A DNA stretch of 64,000 bases. Source: Anaerocolumna jejuensis DSM 15929. Its GTDB lineage: Bacteria > Bacillota > Clostridia > Lachnospirales > Lachnospiraceae. The position numbers and the translations under genes were made by a program. The notes beneath the pieces are model-generated. The model was not told the origin of the DNA, searched no databases, and was given only the letters and a program-made list of their open reading frames with translations. Shown one piece after another: positions 16,612 through 26,045 of the stretch (position 1 is its first letter; every line of letters begins with the position of its first letter). The DNA lies in the NCBI RefSeq assembly GCF_900142215.1, contig NZ_FRAC01000006.1, positions 434,001 through 498,000 of the forward strand, given 5' to 3'.

Positions 16612-18429
16612 TTAATTCTGGCAGGGAATTGTCAGATATAAAGTGGTTCCGATACCTGGTTCCGATTGTAAATCAATAGAATAATTCTCCCCATAGATAA
16701 GGGATAACCGCCGGCGTACATTCGATAAGCCGATGCCACTCTCCTGCATTTGGGTGACCTCCCCAAAATCCGTGATTTTCATGCCCTTACCATTATCAGA
16801 AACAGTAAAAACAATAAAATCTCCCAGCTTTTCCGCACTCAGCCTTAAGATTCCTCCCCCGGACATGCCTTCAAACCCATGCAGTATGGAATTCTCCACA
16901 ATTGGCTGCAGAAAAAATTTAGGTACCTTAAATACCATAAGCTCATCAGGAATGCCTATTATGGTTTCAAAAACTCCCTCAAAACGTCTGGACATTATAT
17001 TAATATAATTGAGCGTCCATTGTACTTCATCAGACAGCGGTATTTTTTCATCTGTATTTCTGAAAGAATAATGAAGCATCTCAGATAAACTGACGATTAA
17101 ATCCGAGGTCAGAGAATCATCATTTATAATAGCCATCATATTAATGGTGTTTAGTGTATTGTATAAGAAATGAGGATTGATCTGCATGGTCAGCGCCATA
17201 ATCTGGGTATCCTTTTCCCGCAGGGATATTTTATAATTCTCGTCTATCAGCCTGGTAATCTCCTTTTCCATGTGATTAAATGTCCGGGTAAGGATTTTAA
17301 AATCTTTGCCTCTTGGCTCCGGTGTATCTGCTCTGAAATCTCCGGTGGAGACACGTTCTGCTGCCTTTGTGAGTGCCGCTATCGGCCTGCTGATGGTTGA
17401 TGACAGGAGTGCCGCAATGAGTACGGAAGCAGCCAGCAGAACCATCGTTATCCATCTCTGGGAATTCTGCATCAGTTCCTTTGTAGTCCGGATTACTTCT
17501 GTCATAGGTATAAGACAGAAGGAAAACCAGTTACGCTCTTCCATGTCATCGTAACATAACAAGTATTCCACGTGATTTATCCAACAGGAGGTATATCCGG
17601 AGGAAGCTTTTAATTTAAGTATCTGTTCCGGCACCAAGGATGTGATGGGAAACAGCTTATTATCCGATGAGATAATTCTCCCCTCTTCATTCACTACCCC
17701 ATAGATACTTCCATTATAATTTACACTTGATTTATAAAGGGAAGACAGTGTACTTTCCAAAACATGTACTACTAATACAGGCCGTTCCTGATCATTTTTC
17801 ATGGCATACAGCTTACCGTTCTGTGAATATTGGAAATTCATCAGTCTGACCATTGTAATTGGATATTGATAATTGTAATTTCTCTTTTTACTTAAGTATT
17901 CTGTTTGGAACCACTTTCCATAATCGTAGCTTGTAATCCACAGTACCTGCCCTCCAGACCTGGCAGCTTTTTTATCCAGTTTGAACCCTTGTATTTCTTT
18001 AATGGTAGGTTTCATGGATGTATTATTTACATCAAAAATCCATTTTGAGGTATATATGTATTTTGCATAAACTGTATTATTTGCTGCAAACTGCTTTCCC
18101 AGTACATCTGATATTACACGGTCCTCCTTTAAAAAATCACTGACCGTAAAGGTGTCTATCTTGGAGAAGCAGTCAAAGCAATCCTTATTATTTAAAAGAA
18201 GATAGGATGCGTCCTCGATCCGGCTTAGAGTAGTATTAATCAGGTTATTATTCGTTTTCACAATAGACTGTACATTCTGTGATGCCACATCCACCATATC
18301 AGCTTCGTAAGTTTTCATTACCTGGCTGTATATCACAAATGATGGAATAATTGCAAATACAGCCAAAATAATGCCCAGTTTTGTACGAAGACTAAGGTAC
18401 AGAATCCGTTCCATATGTATTTTTACCAT
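16612..18429 (-). CDS. YesM-type sensor histidine kinase
   Basis: A 605-residue membrane kinase. Two transmembrane helices (about 17-37 and 327-347) bracket a large extracellular sensor domain, followed by a HAMP linker (about 347-400). The phosphorylated histidine is H420 in INPHFLYNTL, the His_kinase motif of the LytS/YesM group. The ATPase part shows QPIVENSILHG, DNGKGM and GIGLSNVRRRL. Its start overlaps the end of the response-regulator gene by 7 bases, so the pair is cotranscribed. It probably senses an extracellular sugar and activates the ABC importer operon. Confidence 0.93.
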   Translation of the reverse strand: MVKIHMERILYLSLRTKLGIILAVFAIIPSFVIYSQVMKTYEADMVDVASQNVQSIVKTNNNLINTTLSRIEDASYLLLNNKDCFDCFSKIDTFTVSDFLKEDRVISDVLGKQFAANNTVYAKYIYTSKWIFDVNNTSMKPTIKEIQGFKLDKKAARSGGQVLWITSYDYGKWFQTEYLSKKRNYNYQYPITMVRLMNFQYSQNGKLYAMKNDQERPVLVVHVLESTLSSLYKSSVNYNGSIYGVVNEEGRIISSDNKLFPITSLVPEQILKLKASSGYTSCWINHVEYLLCYDDMEERNWFSFCLIPMTEVIRTTKELMQNSQRWITMVLLAASVLIAALLSSTISRPIAALTKAAERVSTGDFRADTPEPRGKDFKILTRTFNHMEKEITRLIDENYKISLREKDTQIMALTMQINPHFLYNTLNTINMMAIINDDSLTSDLIVSLSEMLHYSFRNTDEKIPLSDEVQWTLNYINIMSRRFEGVFETIIGIPDELMVFKVPKFFLQPIVENSILHGFEGMSGGGILRLSAEKLGDFIVFTVSDNGKGMKITDFGEVTQMQESGIGLSNVRRRLSLIYGENYSIDLQSEPGIGTTLYLTIPCQN

Positions 18430-20027
18430 TTTTTATGGGCCTTTCTGTATTGTTCCGGTGAGATACTGTATTCCCGGCGGAACATGCGGTTAAAATAATT
18501 ACTGTCGTGGAAGCCGCATTGCAAGGCAATCTCCTGTATTTTATCATTGGTATCCATCAACAGCCTGCAGGCAAGCTCCATTCTTAATTTTAGTACATAT
18601 ACGCTGTAAGGCAGTCCTGTTTTCTCTTTTAACTTTCCGGATAAATAATTTGGATGAAAGTGTACATGTTCCGCTACCCTTTGCAAGGATAAATCACTGT
18701 CCAAATGTGCTTTTATGTAAGTAATACATTCATCCACAATATCCGGCTGATTGACTTTCTGCCCGGAATACTGTATAGCCTGCCCTAATAAATGCTTTGA
18801 AATCTCGAACAGCTGATTGAAGGAGTCACATTCCGCATACATTTTATAGGATTGGTTTAATAATTGGTCAAATTGTTCCTGCGAGATTTTATTTTCTAAT
18901 TCTTTCAGAAGCAAGACGATTATAGAAGATACCCTATGCTTAATTTTATTGGGATAGCACCTTGATTCTTTTATTAATGCGGTTTTCATATCCTCTACCA
19001 TATTGTTCATTTGATTAGCATCGGAATTATGAATAGCCCGATGCAGCTGGTTTTCATAAGAAGACATGGATTTTGCCGGAATATCCATAATGGTATGCAT
19101 CTTATCAAAAGAAAACACACCGCCCTCCTCCTCGTAAAAATAAAAAGCCAGCATCTCTTCTGCCTGGGCCAGCGCTTCTGATGCGGCTTCTGCCAGACAT
19201 AACTTTGTATTCGACAGACCTGCCCAGAAAATAATATTATCCTGCTGCAGCTGCTTCAGACAGTATTCTAATTTTTGTGATATTTCCAGGGCTGTTTCTT
19301 TCGGAAGCAGCAGTGCTGCCTTATGGACCGATTTATTAAAATCATTTGCCTGAGAAACAAAAAACATATTGGGAAACAAAAATGATATATGCTTCATTAA
19401 AGTACTTTGCTGCTGCTCTGATAAAGTGTTGTATACCTTCTGCGAATCCAAAATCCCGGTTTTCCATCGAAGCAATGCCACAGTTCCGAATTCCTGCAAT
19501 ATGCCATATTTTACTTCATTGGTTTTAATTGCCTGCGGATTACCATTAAGAATATCCTGTAAAAGATTATCTTCTTCCTGTTTCTTCGCTTTCATAGCCA
19601 AAAGCTGATATTTATTCATACTGCTTTCATTCTCATTTTCCTTTTGAATCTCACTCTGGACCTTTTGTAATACCTTCTGGACCTCCGATGTACGAAATGG
19701 TTTAATCAGATACTCAACGACCTTATACTTGATTGCTTTTTGAGCATATTCAAATTCCTGATAGGCACTGATCAGGATTATCTTGGTTCGCGGGCAAGCT
19801 TTAGACATCATTTTAATCAGTTCCATTCCCCCCATAACAGGCATACGGATATCCGTCAAGACGATATCAACCGGTTCCTTTATTAAAATATCATAAACCT
19901 CTTTCCCGTTGCTGCATGCGATCACCTCAAAAGACGGGCATAGCTTGCGAATAATCTCTTTCAGTACATTCCGCTGCATTGCTTCATCATCTGCGACTAT
20001 GACTCTTAATTGTACTTCATCAATCAT
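18423..20027 (-). CDS. YesN-type response regulator with AraC DNA-binding domain
   Basis: A 534-residue regulator. The N-terminal receiver has the acidic pair D13/D14, the phosphoacceptor D59 in LTDIRMP and the lysine in LIKPF near residue 109. A long middle region with helical segments links to a C-terminal AraC/XylS helix-turn-helix pair (about residues 430-534, with the FHDSNYFNRMFRREYSISP signature). It is the first gene of the kinase-regulator pair and likely activates the sugar importer genes. The ATG has a GGGAGA site upstream. Confidence 0.93.
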   Translation of the reverse strand: MIDEVQLRVIVADDEAMQRNVLKEIIRKLCPSFEVIACSNGKEVYDILIKEPVDIVLTDIRMPVMGGMELIKMMSKACPRTKIILISAYQEFEYAQKAIKYKVVEYLIKPFRTSEVQKVLQKVQSEIQKENENESSMNKYQLLAMKAKKQEEDNLLQDILNGNPQAIKTNEVKYGILQEFGTVALLRWKTGILDSQKVYNTLSEQQQSTLMKHISFLFPNMFFVSQANDFNKSVHKAALLLPKETALEISQKLEYCLKQLQQDNIIFWAGLSNTKLCLAEAASEALAQAEEMLAFYFYEEEGGVFSFDKMHTIMDIPAKSMSSYENQLHRAIHNSDANQMNNMVEDMKTALIKESRCYPNKIKHRVSSIIVLLLKELENKISQEQFDQLLNQSYKMYAECDSFNQLFEISKHLLGQAIQYSGQKVNQPDIVDECITYIKAHLDSDLSLQRVAEHVHFHPNYLSGKLKEKTGLPYSVYVLKLRMELACRLLMDTNDKIQEIALQCGFHDSNYFNRMFRREYSISPEQYRKAHKKW

Positions 20028-20595
20028 ATATCAGTCTCCCTTCTAAATCTCTTTGCTGCTTACGATATATCCCGTCTAACGCAATCCCCGGATACAATAA
20101 ACTTGACTATTTTATTTGTAAATTTCAACAAATTTTCATAAATATTATATGTATTGAAAAAACGAATAGCAAGTGACAATTGTTGAATGTTATATAATCT
20201 GTATTTGTTAGCACATTAAATATAGTAAAAATTTATATATGATAAATCACTGTAAAAATACGGTATATGGAGTTAAATCATCAATATGATAATATCTATT
20301 GGATAATCTGAGAATGGAACTGAGATTTCAATCCGAACATATAGAAACGTGAGAAATAATCAGACAGGAAATTGAAATAAAACTGCATAGGCAGATACCA
20401 AAAGGAACCGGCTCTGCCTTTTTTAATGCTGTTACATGATAAAGGCTGGTGGAAGTATTATTGTACACTGCCAGGAAACGAAAGCCTTCCATAACATGAA
20501 ATTTGTTGGGGTACGAACACACCAATAGAGTTTGCTGAAGGTGCGAGAATCAATGAGTTTTGTACAGTTCAAATACTCATCAAATACGTTTTCTG
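20028..20595. other. AT-rich intergenic region with an orphan terminator
   Basis: No credible coding frame is visible. Two short minus-strand frames (20328-20525 and 20432-20614) overlap each other and lack ribosome sites. The left part presumably contains the promoter of the response-regulator gene. A strong plus-strand terminator at 20389-20424 has no gene in front of it, so a small RNA in about 20200-20390 is possible. Confidence 0.4.
20389..20424 (+). terminator. Orphan intrinsic terminator
   Basis: AGGCAGA pairs with TCTGCCT and is followed by six T on the plus strand. No plus-strand gene precedes it. On the minus strand it could also act weakly after the cca gene, but the T-run is on the plus side. 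Confidence 0.7.
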
Positions 20596-21945
20596 CTAAG
20601 CTTTGATAATCCATTCCTTCGCTAATCTAAGCAAAGCTTCCTTGTTATTTTCTGCTTCATTTGCTATTACACAATCCAATAATCTTTGTAATACAGCACC
20701 TAATTGCCTTCCTTCTTTATATCCGGCATTTATTAAGTCACTGCCGTTAACATCTAAATCTTTTATTGTAAAACATTGCTCTTCAGATAAAATCTCTTCC
20801 AGCAGTCCAAACAATCTATGTTGCTTTTCAAGTCTGGTTTCTCTGTCTAAATCTGATTGTGCTAAAATATCTGCCGTACGAACTTCTAATAACCTTTTAA
20901 ATTGCTCTTCTCCTATTTTGTTTAGCCATCTTTTAATTGTCTTATGATTATCTTTGATAACTGCATCATGATATAAAATCAATTCCGTTACAGAATTAAT
21001 AGTATCATTATCAAAACGTAACCTTTTCAATATTTCATTTGCTTTATCTGAACTTATAATTCCATGCTTATAAAAATGTCCACCATTTTCATCTTCCGAA
21101 TAACAAGCTGGTTTTCCTATATCATGGAAAAGTAACGATAATTTTATTTTCATATCATTTCCAGAGTAGCTGTCAACAGCATGTAAAATATGATGATATA
21201 CATCATAGATATGGAAAGGGTTATTCTGTTTAAAATCAAAACACGAGTTAAATTCCGGTATGAATTCCGAAATAATCTCTTTACATCTATAAAAATGTTC
21301 TGAAATGGATTTATTTGCTTCTAACATTTTCAATAATTCAGCATTAATTCTTTCCTTTGATACGTCCGATATTAATGACTTATTCTCAAGCATTGCGTCA
21401 AAGGTTAATTCATCAATTTTAAACTCTAACTGAATTGAAAATCTCATGGCTCTCAATATTCTTAAAGCATCTTCTTGAAATCTGCATGCCGGAGTACCCA
21501 CACAACGAATTATTTTATTTTGAATATCAAATATTCCATGGAATGGATCAATCAGCCCCATCTCAGGATGGTAAGCCATGGCATTAACCGTAAAATCCCT
21601 ACGAGACAAATCATCTTCTAAATTCAATGTAAAATCCACATTATCCGGTCTGCGATTATCCGAATATTTACCATCTATTCTGAATGTGGTTATTTCGTAT
21701 GGTTGATGATTTATCATTATTGTTACAGTTCCATGCTGCAATCCTGTTTCAATTACTCTAAAATTTTTAAATATCTCCATAACTTCACTGGGTTTTGCAG
21801 AAGCACAAATATCATAATCATGAGGGCATAAACCTAATATTTTATCTCTGACGCAGCCTCCAACTATGTAGGCTTCGTACCCATTGTTATTTAATAGTTT
21901 CAAAATTTCCTTCACTTCTTCTGGTAAATCAAATTTAATATTCAC
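20596..21945 (-). CDS. cca: CCA tRNA nucleotidyltransferase with HD domain
   Basis: A class II CCA-adding enzyme that builds or repairs the 3' CCA end of tRNA. The polymerase-beta-type head shows GGCVRD and the catalytic DYD (HDYDICASAKP). RRDFTVNAMAY and the RNA-binding segment EDALRILRAMRF follow. A C-terminal HD phosphohydrolase domain with HDIGKP is typical of one bacterial subgroup. A frame from an ATG at 21963 exists, but GAGGGCGG lies 6 bases before the GTG at 21945, which I prefer. This start overlaps the upstream RlaP-type gene by 11 bases, so translation is coupled. Confidence 0.92.
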   Translation of the reverse strand: MNIKFDLPEEVKEILKLLNNNGYEAYIVGGCVRDKILGLCPHDYDICASAKPSEVMEIFKNFRVIETGLQHGTVTIMINHQPYEITTFRIDGKYSDNRRPDNVDFTLNLEDDLSRRDFTVNAMAYHPEMGLIDPFHGIFDIQNKIIRCVGTPACRFQEDALRILRAMRFSIQLEFKIDELTFDAMLENKSLISDVSKERINAELLKMLEANKSISEHFYRCKEIISEFIPEFNSCFDFKQNNPFHIYDVYHHILHAVDSYSGNDMKIKLSLLFHDIGKPACYSEDENGGHFYKHGIISSDKANEILKRLRFDNDTINSVTELILYHDAVIKDNHKTIKRWLNKIGEEQFKRLLEVRTADILAQSDLDRETRLEKQHRLFGLLEEILSEEQCFTIKDLDVNGSDLINAGYKEGRQLGAVLQRLLDCVIANEAENNKEALLRLAKEWIIKA

Positions 21946-22954
21946 CTCTGACCGCCCTCTCATTTACGCTAATCACAAATTCTTCCACTTTCTTGTAATC
22001 TGGATTCGCAGGAAGACTTGTGTTTTCTTTTGCATACTCAAATCTCTTTTCGTACTCATTTAGCAAATCCCAAAACTCCTGTTTCATTGTTCCGGTTTCA
22101 CTCATAAATTCTCCATTACGAATATTCATAAGTAAATCATGTTCTTTTTCTCTATACGTATTAATTTCTTCCTTTTCGAGGATATCCAAACACATCATAT
22201 ATAATCTAATGAGATGCATACAGTGTTTGTTAAGATGAAACTCATCTTTTTTATTATTTCGTTTACCAATCTTACTGTAATCTCTGACAACGTTATTCAT
22301 TTCCGACCAGATACTTTTATAATCTCTTAGTGGATAATGACTTAAATTAATATCCATAAAAATTTCGGTATCCATCTCTTCTTGAATTGCTTTATCTGTG
22401 TATAATTTAATTGATCCATTTTCAAACTTCTCATATCTTGCTTTTATATCAAACATCATATTATTAATAGTATTTAGAATGTGGGTTTCTCTTTCTGTTT
22501 GTGTTAATGTATCTCTGGCAATGGCATTTTGCAGTCTCCTAAGCTGCTGATTGGCATATCCCCCGAAAGAATAGATGGCTCTTTTTGACAAGAATAACTT
22601 TTTATTATCAAGTAATTCCTGACCAATAGGAGAAAGAAACAGATACTGTTCTGGCTTAAGTCCCAGCATTTCAATTGTGTTTGGATTTGTATTTAATAAT
22701 AATTCAATAATCTTATTAAATGCATAGACAGTGGTATCTGTTGCTTCATTTACTCTCTGTTCAAAACTGCTCATTCCAATTAAATCAGATTTACTATTTA
22801 ATGCTACACCACGAATATCAACATCGCTGGTTTCAATATTAGTTCCATAGGCATATGACCCACCCAGCCCCAGTAAGATAATTTTATCTCCTAAATGCTT
22901 ATCGGTTTTTAAAAATTGATATTCTTTCGTTTCTAAGAGCATTTTAAAATCCAC
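21935..22954 (-). CDS. RlaP-type nucleotidyltransferase (polymerase-beta superfamily)
   Basis: A 339-residue predicted nucleotidyltransferase. The signature GLGGSYAYGTN with DVDIRG (G31, G32, S33, D44, D46) is the polymerase-beta nucleotidyltransferase active site. Overall features match the RlaP family, which comparative genomics has linked with RNA repair. The gene begins at a GTG (GGAG 6 bases upstream) and its end overlaps the CCA-adding enzyme. The pairing suggests a role in tRNA end repair or a related RNA-damage response, but this is inference. A minimal nucleotidyltransferase acting on another substrate cannot be excluded. Confidence 0.8.
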   Translation of the reverse strand: MDFKMLLETKEYQFLKTDKHLGDKIILLGLGGSYAYGTNIETSDVDIRGVALNSKSDLIGMSSFEQRVNEATDTTVYAFNKIIELLLNTNPNTIEMLGLKPEQYLFLSPIGQELLDNKKLFLSKRAIYSFGGYANQQLRRLQNAIARDTLTQTERETHILNTINNMMFDIKARYEKFENGSIKLYTDKAIQEEMDTEIFMDINLSHYPLRDYKSIWSEMNNVVRDYSKIGKRNNKKDEFHLNKHCMHLIRLYMMCLDILEKEEINTYREKEHDLLMNIRNGEFMSETGTMKQEFWDLLNEYEKRFEYAKENTSLPANPDYKKVEEFVISVNERAVRGEY

Positions 22955-23141
22955 GATTTTCTCCTTCTGTGCACGATATTATTATATAATAATAATGGAG
23001 CTAATAAGTATTGAACATAATTCTTTCATTTTTAAGTTCGTTTTAATCATTCTTCTATTTTCATCATCCAAAGCAAGTCTCTTTAATCTCCATGCCTCTC
23101 CTGATTATTAAAACTCTGATCTGCAGAGTCATATGTTTATA

Positions 23142-23999
23142 CTATAAAAACTCTTTTTCATGTGTTTTGAAGAAGTCATAATAAGTACGTACATTCTCCA
23201 ATTCTGTCCAGCGTCGAATCGTAACAGGGTTTTCATCAAGATTATAGATTCTCGCTCCGCGCATGGAAAGAAGAAATGGTGAATGCGTTGAAATAATAAA
23301 CTGGCACCCAAAGAATCTGGCCGAGTCCTCAAGAAAGCCCATTAATTCCATTTGTCTCTTTGGTGAAAGGCTATTCTCCGGCTCATCCAATAAATAAAGC
23401 CCCTTTTCTCCGATTTTTTCAGTAAAATAAATATATGCACTTTCGCCATTGGAAAACTCACGGACATTGTCCATCAATTCTCCCCGGACAAATCGTGATT
23501 GGGTTTTCCGTCTGGAGTTGTTCACCCTTTTCAGCTGATCATAGTCATCCATGGACTTCATCTGAAATTGAGAATATTTCACATCCAGATATTCATCAAA
23601 TAGATTTTCTCTCTTCTGGTCAATTCCCTCATTCAAATTACGGATGTTCAGCATATAATCAAATACGTCATCACTTGTGATGATCCTGCTGTTCTCCGGT
23701 ATCTCCTCTTCCTCATTTAACCCGCACAGCTTCACATAATCCGGGAAGAAATTTGATTTATTATAAACGGAATCCCTGCAAATACCCGCCTTTTCTGCAA
23801 TGACATTGAGGGCCGTAGATTTTCCCGACCCATTCCCTCCATATAAAATAGTTACCGTATCAAAATCCAGCCTGTCCAGGTCATGCTTTGATAAGATCTT
23901 GAATGGATAATAAGAGTCATAGCAGGTTCTTTTTATATCCATAAAAAAGTTGAACTCCAAGTCGGCATTCGGAAAGGTAAAGCTCCTTAAGTAAATCAT
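23142..23999 (-). CDS. AAA ATPase with ABC-like signature (AAA_21 type)
   Basis: A 285-residue soluble ATPase. It has a Walker A GGNGSGKST, an ABC-like signature FSNGES, Walker B LYLLDEPEN and the switch histidine in ISTHSPF. This arrangement fits the SMC/ABC-like AAA_21 family found in many defence and repair systems. No nuclease or partner gene is adjacent. The frame can be read from a TTG at 24011, but GGAG lies 7 bases before the ATG at 23999, which is the likely start. It is the last gene before the integrative-element junction and may be chromosomal or part of an old insertion. Confidence 0.85.
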   Translation of the reverse strand: MIYLRSFTFPNADLEFNFFMDIKRTCYDSYYPFKILSKHDLDRLDFDTVTILYGGNGSGKSTALNVIAEKAGICRDSVYNKSNFFPDYVKLCGLNEEEEIPENSRIITSDDVFDYMLNIRNLNEGIDQKRENLFDEYLDVKYSQFQMKSMDDYDQLKRVNNSRRKTQSRFVRGELMDNVREFSNGESAYIYFTEKIGEKGLYLLDEPENSLSPKRQMELMGFLEDSARFFGCQFIISTHSPFLLSMRGARIYNLDENPVTIRRWTELENVRTYYDFFKTHEKEFL

Positions 24000-24576
24000 T
24001 CTATTCTCCAATCGTACTTCAATATTAAAACTGAATTTTTTCCGTATATCTTCTTGAATATTATTCCATTTTCTTAATTCAGCTATAGCTTTATTAACGC
24101 TTTAATTAATTCATCTAAATAAAAATCTTTCATACACCCTTCATTATTAACATTATCCAAAATCACATATCAAAGTATAGATTTTAATTATTTTGACAGC
24201 TTCATCTCAACTCAACACCATGCATTAATAGAATATCAAATTCTCCATTCATTGGAATGGATGGCTTTAGTATTCGGGTGTTTGTGGATTAACAACCTTT
24301 AATTTGTATGGTCCCTTATTATTATAATCTCTATATATCCGAAATGGAATAGTCTGGATTATTAAAAATTCCTATATATCTCACCTGTTTCACTTATTTA
24401 ATAGAATCTTGCAATCCATATTTTTCCTCTTCTGGACAATATTAAATTACATATACTAATACTATCATAGATATATTCCATACAATTAGATTAAAATCAC
24501 TATATTAAAAGGTAACTTACGGCACCTGAATTATTATCACAAAAATATCGTGCCCCAATAAATCCGGTATTCTTCG

Positions 24577-24690
24577 GCACTTCTCTTACAACTCATACGA
24601 TGTATCCTGATATACATAATAAGGCATGCAGACATATATTCATTTTGATTTGCAAACCCTTATGTAATCTAGATTCATTGACCTGATTAA
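24577..24690. repeat. Attachment-site-like direct repeat A
   Basis: About 115 bases match repeat B (25858-25975) at roughly two thirds of positions, and repeat C over its first 50. The core CCTGATATACATAATAA is shared with B. On the minus strand it reads YYVYQDTSYEL-stop, a protein C-terminus without its gene. I take it as the left junction of the oldest inserted element. The rest of 24000-24723 is AT-rich and shows no gene. Confidence 0.65.
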
Positions 24691-24723
24691 TATCACTGTT
24701 TTCAAAGTGCTTTAATCAAAATT

Positions 24724-25239
24724 TTATTTAAACCATGATAAATTTGCTGAAATAACATCAAAATTTTCATCTACCGTTATTATGCTTGTACCTAATTCTT
24801 CTGTCAATTTAAGAATTGTATTTTTAATATGTCCCTCAGTTAAATCTAAAACGATTGCTAAATCCTTTATTTTTATTTTTTCCACAGCAATGAGATATAT
24901 AGCGATTCTTATAAGAGTTATATTTGCACCTATTAAAGTTGAGTTTAGAATTTTATACAACCATTTATAACAATCTGTGCAAAGCAATGACACGTCAAAA
25001 AAATAATTAGTTTGATACAACTTTGCAGCGGGGTCAAAATTAATTAGCTTTCGCTTTTCACAGCTTTGAAGTGTACGGGATAATGCACTTTGATTAAATG
25101 CAGCTGCATGATTTAATAAATCTGTGTAGCTAACACCTTTCGGATAACAATTGAGAGCAAATAGTATCCTATATGTGTTCGAGCTTTTATCATTTTCTGT
25201 TAGTTTGAGTATTTGTAACGCATAGCCTGTGTATGTCAT
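24724..25239 (-). CDS. Winged-helix transcription regulator, autoregulated
   Basis: A 171-residue protein with two predicted winged-helix segments, about residues 18-75 (SALSRTLQSCEKRKLI) and 105-165 (KDLAIVLDLTEGHIKNTILKL). It resembles MarR/TrmB-like regulators, but I cannot name the family. Upstream, two near-identical dyads overlap its own promoter, which strongly suggests autorepression. It is the only gene between repeats A and B, so it is probably what remains of an older integrative element. It has an AGGAGG ribosome site. Confidence 0.75.
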   Translation of the reverse strand: MTYTGYALQILKLTENDKSSNTYRILFALNCYPKGVSYTDLLNHAAAFNQSALSRTLQSCEKRKLINFDPAAKLYQTNYFFDVSLLCTDCYKWLYKILNSTLIGANITLIRIAIYLIAVEKIKIKDLAIVLDLTEGHIKNTILKLTEELGTSIITVDENFDVISANLSWFK

Positions 25240-25261
25240 AAAATACCTCCTTAATAATGTT

Positions 25262-25312
25262 ACACCCAGTGAGTGTTTATATTACCATAACACCCGCTGG
25301 GTGTAATGTCAA
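25262..25312 (-). promoter_or_regulatory. Promoter with two operator dyads
   Basis: On the minus strand TTGACA (25307-25312) and TATGGT (25284-25289) are 17 bases apart. The dyad ACACCCGCTGGGTGT (25290-25304) fills the spacer. A second copy, ACACCCAGTGAGTGT (25262-25276), lies downstream with start-to-start spacing of 28 bases. Binding at both would block the promoter of the winged-helix gene. Confidence 0.75.
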
Positions 25313-25496
25313 GAAAAATATATATCTATATACCAAATGGAACAACATCATCAATGGTACATTCCATTTTTGCTTTTCCATGCCAATAAATTGTTTATGG
25401 CACGTCCATTACAACTCATAAATAGATATTTGTAATGATTAAGCATTTTTGCATCCCCAGGTGATACAACTATATTATACCATTACAAGATAAAAG

Positions 25497-25857
25497 ATAA
25501 ACAAAAGCAGCATGCCAAAGTTGCCTTACACAGACAACTTCAAAACATACTGCTTTCTCATTCATGCCATGTACCGATTCCGATATCACTGATTATCTTC
25601 TGCAATCCACTTTCATCGTTACAATTCATTTAATTTTTACACATTACATTCAAAAGACGTGATACCAATTTCCATTCAAAACTCAATTAACGTCAGAAAA
25701 CTGACTCCATCAATCTCATTCTAAACTCAAGTGACACCCTAAATTTCTGACACCTTTTTTGCTAATTTTTACATTTAGCCCCAAAACATACGAAATTTTA
25801 CGATAAGAAAAACCACTTTCAAATCGCCCAAAACCGCTTAAAATCTTGGATTTTTAA
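25497..25857. repeat. Element end homologous to 31153-31493
   Basis: About 360 bases are clearly similar to the stretch left of repeat C, starting at AAGCAGCATGC and continuing through TTACGATAAGAAAA. TGACACC occurs at 25732 and 25748. It is interpreted as the right end of the element between repeats A and B. No open frame is seen. Confidence 0.7.
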
Positions 25858-25975
25858 GTCATTTCCTACAAATCATACGGCGTCACCTGATATACATAAT
25901 AAGACGTACAAACGTGTGTTTGTTTTGATTTGTGAGGGCTTGTGGAATCTAGGTTTGTTGAGAGGCAACACCAAT
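25858..25975. repeat. Attachment-site-like direct repeat B
   Basis: It shares ACCTGATATACATAATAA with repeat A and, less exactly, with repeat C. The minus strand reads TSYYVYQVTPYDL-stop. It lies 71 bases after the 3' end of the frameshifted integrase, the usual position of an att site next to int. Confidence 0.7.
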
Positions 25976-26045
25976 CTCTTTGATTTTGACTCCAATTTTG
26001 GTACCTGGAGATTTTTAAGTATTTCTCAATAAGTTTTTGGCTCTC

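Noticed and set aside
20328..20614. Two overlapping minus-strand frames after cca
   Set aside because: They overlap in different frames, have no ribosome site and no recognisable product.
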